From a virus, in IMG/VR virus record IMGVR_UViG_3300025326_000222, positions 1-22,119 of that record: a DNA stretch of 22,119 nt. One strand, 5' to 3'. Positions 21,446-22,119 of the stretch are shown in pieces (within the stretch, counting starts at the first letter, position 1; each line of letters begins with the position of its first letter). A model generated the notes under the pieces. The model searched no databases. It was given only the letters and a program-made list of their open reading frames with translations, and was not told the DNA's origin. Both the position numbers and the translations under genes were made by a program.

Positions 21446-21823
21446 CTTGGTACTGAGAATCCTGTGGTTGTCCCGTCCGTCGAGCACGCAAAGGCTCTCG
21501 CTGGCATCTACGGTCGCCTTCATGGTGCCGTGGCTGCAAGCCGCAAGGCAAGCACTGCTCTCAAGCAGGCTTGGGCAAAGGGTCTTGACGTGGTGGCTGA
21601 TGCCCGTGTCATTCGCACGGGTGCCATGCAGAAGCTCGATCTCATCATGGATGAGTCGTGGACGGCACTGCTCGCTCTGCCTCGCGGCACTACTGCCCGT
21701 GGTGGTGCGACCCCGCAGACGGTTGCCTTGGAGTACTTCTCCAGCAACCTGAACCGTGATCTCAAGGCCCGCATCACTGCCGCGGATGCCCGCAAGATCA
21801 ACGGTCGCTCGTTCGTCGTCTAA
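21443..21823 (+). CDS. Unknown 126-aa protein downstream of the structured region
   Basis: ATG 21443 with AAGGAG seven bases before it. The protein is helical and basic: VEHAKALAGIYGRLHGAVAASRKASTALKQAWAKGL (residues 13-48), then a segment with DLIMDESWTALLAL (66-79) and a short C-terminal helix ending RSFVV. No signal, membrane segment or known motif. Codon choice is biased: all seven lysines are AAG and arginines are CGC or CGT, like the capsid gene end and unlike the terminase, which also uses AGA and AGG. That suggests strong expression. It is the first gene after the gap, so it could be the first early gene of the phage or a partner of the structured RNA; both are inference. Confidence 0.85.
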   Translation: MLGTENPVVVPSVEHAKALAGIYGRLHGAVAASRKASTALKQAWAKGLDVVADARVIRTGAMQKLDLIMDESWTALLALPRGTTARGGATPQTVALEYFSSNLNRDLKARITAADARKINGRSFVV

Positions 21824-21848
21824 TCGGAGACGGCAACCCACCCCGAAT

Positions 21849-21877
21849 GCCCAAAGCTGAAAGGCTTGGGCTTTCAT
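21849..21877 (+). terminator. GAAA-capped hairpin followed by TTTCAT, probable terminator
   Basis: GCCC (21849-21852) pairs with GGGC (21868-21871), and AAGCT/GGCTT (21854-21858 with 21863-21867) continues the stem after one bulged A, closed by GAAA. TTTCATT follows. It lies 26 bases after the 126-aa gene. The T run is short, so termination may be partial. Confidence 0.6.
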
Positions 21878-21879
21878 TC

Positions 21880-21942
21880 CCTTGGTTCCAAGGTACCTAC
21901 ATAATCCGCACGCGGGATTGTGTAATGATATACAGCGTGCGG
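21880..21942. repeat. Two further hairpins in the intergenic leader
   Basis: CCTTGG/CCAAGG (21880-21885 with 21888-21893) is a near palindrome. CCGCACGC/GCGTGCGG (21906-21913 with 21935-21942) pairs perfectly over eight bases; AATCC/GGATT (21903-21907 with 21915-21919) is an alternative using the same bases. Confidence 0.5.
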
Positions 21943-21975
21943 CCACCTACCCTTAGCGGGGTAGGGGCCTTTCAT
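21941..21975 (+). terminator. 11-bp hairpin followed by TTTCAT, possible second terminator
   Basis: GGCC (21941-21944) pairs with GGCC (21966-21969) and CCTACCC (21946-21952) with GGGTAGG (21959-21965), with one bulged A and a six-base loop. TTTCATT follows, exactly as after the hairpin at 21849-21871. Confidence 0.5.
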
Positions 21976-21981
21976 TAGTGT

Positions 21982-22077
21982 CCATCCTTAGATGGCACTG
22001 GGATCGCATTCGCAATCTGTAAATATATGCGGTACGGCCTTAGCCAAAGTCCGCAATGACGAATGCGGTCCTTTCAT
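21982..22077. other. Nested hairpins ending in a third CTTTCAT
   Basis: CCATC-CTTA-GATGG (21982-21995) is a small perfect hairpin. CGCATTCG/CGAATGCG (22005-22012 with 22060-22067) encloses TGCGG/CCGCA (22028-22032 with 22051-22055) and GGC-CTTA-GCC (22036-22045 area). CTTTCAT follows at 22071-22077. No gene is present here. Confidence 0.5.
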
Positions 22078-22099
22078 GTCGGCCCATGCTGGTGCCGAC
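22078..22099 (+). promoter_or_regulatory. Leader hairpin just before the next ribosome-binding site
   Basis: GTCGGCCCA (22078-22086) pairs with TGGTGCCGAC (22090-22099): nine pairs with one bulged T and a three-base loop. It stands 12 bases upstream of the ribosome-binding site at 22111-22117, so it could protect or control the next mRNA. Confidence 0.5.
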
Positions 22100-22110
22100 C
22101 TGTACCCTCA

Positions 22111-22117
22111 TAAGGAG
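22111..22117 (+). promoter_or_regulatory. Ribosome-binding site of a gene starting beyond the window
   Basis: TAAGGAG followed by AT at the window's last bases is the same sequence that precedes the gene at 16046 (TAAGGAGAT). The coding region should begin within a few bases of the right edge. Confidence 0.65.
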
Positions 22118-22119
22118 AT

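Noticed and set aside
21440-21946. 168-codon open frame on the - strand over the last gene
   Set aside because: The + strand frame has a good ribosome-binding site and biased codons; the - strand frame runs through two hairpins.
19916-22119. CRISPR array
   Set aside because: The repeats seen are short, irregularly spaced, in both orientations, and have no spacer pattern.

Overview
The window is part of a tailed-phage genome with a T7-like (podoviral) virion module. The gene order matches T7 genes 10, 11, 12, 14, 15, 16, 17, lysis, 18 and 19. All 17 recognised genes lie on the + strand. Most late genes are packed with TAATG or ATGA stop/start overlaps. The three ejected-core proteins suggest a Gram-negative host, but nothing in the window names it. 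No RNA polymerase, replication gene, endolysin, integrase or tRNA was seen.

Layout. Positions 1-230 hold the end of the major capsid protein gene. A 318-aa unknown protein follows (253-1209), then a strong intrinsic terminator at 1227-1261. A fibre-like protein (1282-2925) sits before the connector genes; T7 has no gene in this place. Positions 2934-5888 encode the adaptor and nozzle (tail tubular proteins A and B). Positions 5888-14262 encode three internal virion (ejection) proteins. Positions 14262-16037 encode the tail fibre. Positions 16046-16607 encode two small membrane proteins where T7 has its holin. Positions 16600-18740 encode the small and large terminase subunits. Positions 18725-19915 carry a chain of four small unknown genes, each overlapping the next. 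The last is a short membrane protein with four paired cysteines.

The remaining 2.2 kb differs from the rest. From 19916 to 21442 there is no convincing gene. Its second part (about 20455-21405) has strong signs of one large structured RNA read on the + strand. These are a 20-bp helix between 20964-20983 and 21169-21188 with a further 7-bp extension, a 12-bp hairpin closed by a GAAA loop, other GNRA hairpins, an A excess over T of nearly two to one, and a set of mutually exclusive helices just upstream of the next gene. A promoter-like sequence (TTGACA, 17 bases, TGC-TATGCG) lies at 20420-20448. An 8-base element, TATCGGAC, occurs five times in both orientations. A small orphan gene follows (21443-21823). 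It is followed by three hairpin modules, each ending in CTTTCAT and about 100 bases apart, and by the ribosome-binding site of a gene that starts just beyond the window.

The protein-coding part is a familiar late module: capsid, tail, DNA-ejection core, lysis and packaging. The structured gap after the terminase lies where T7-like genomes have their ends and early promoters, so it could hold termini or packaging signals, a large non-coding RNA, or both. It is the most likely place for something undescribed.
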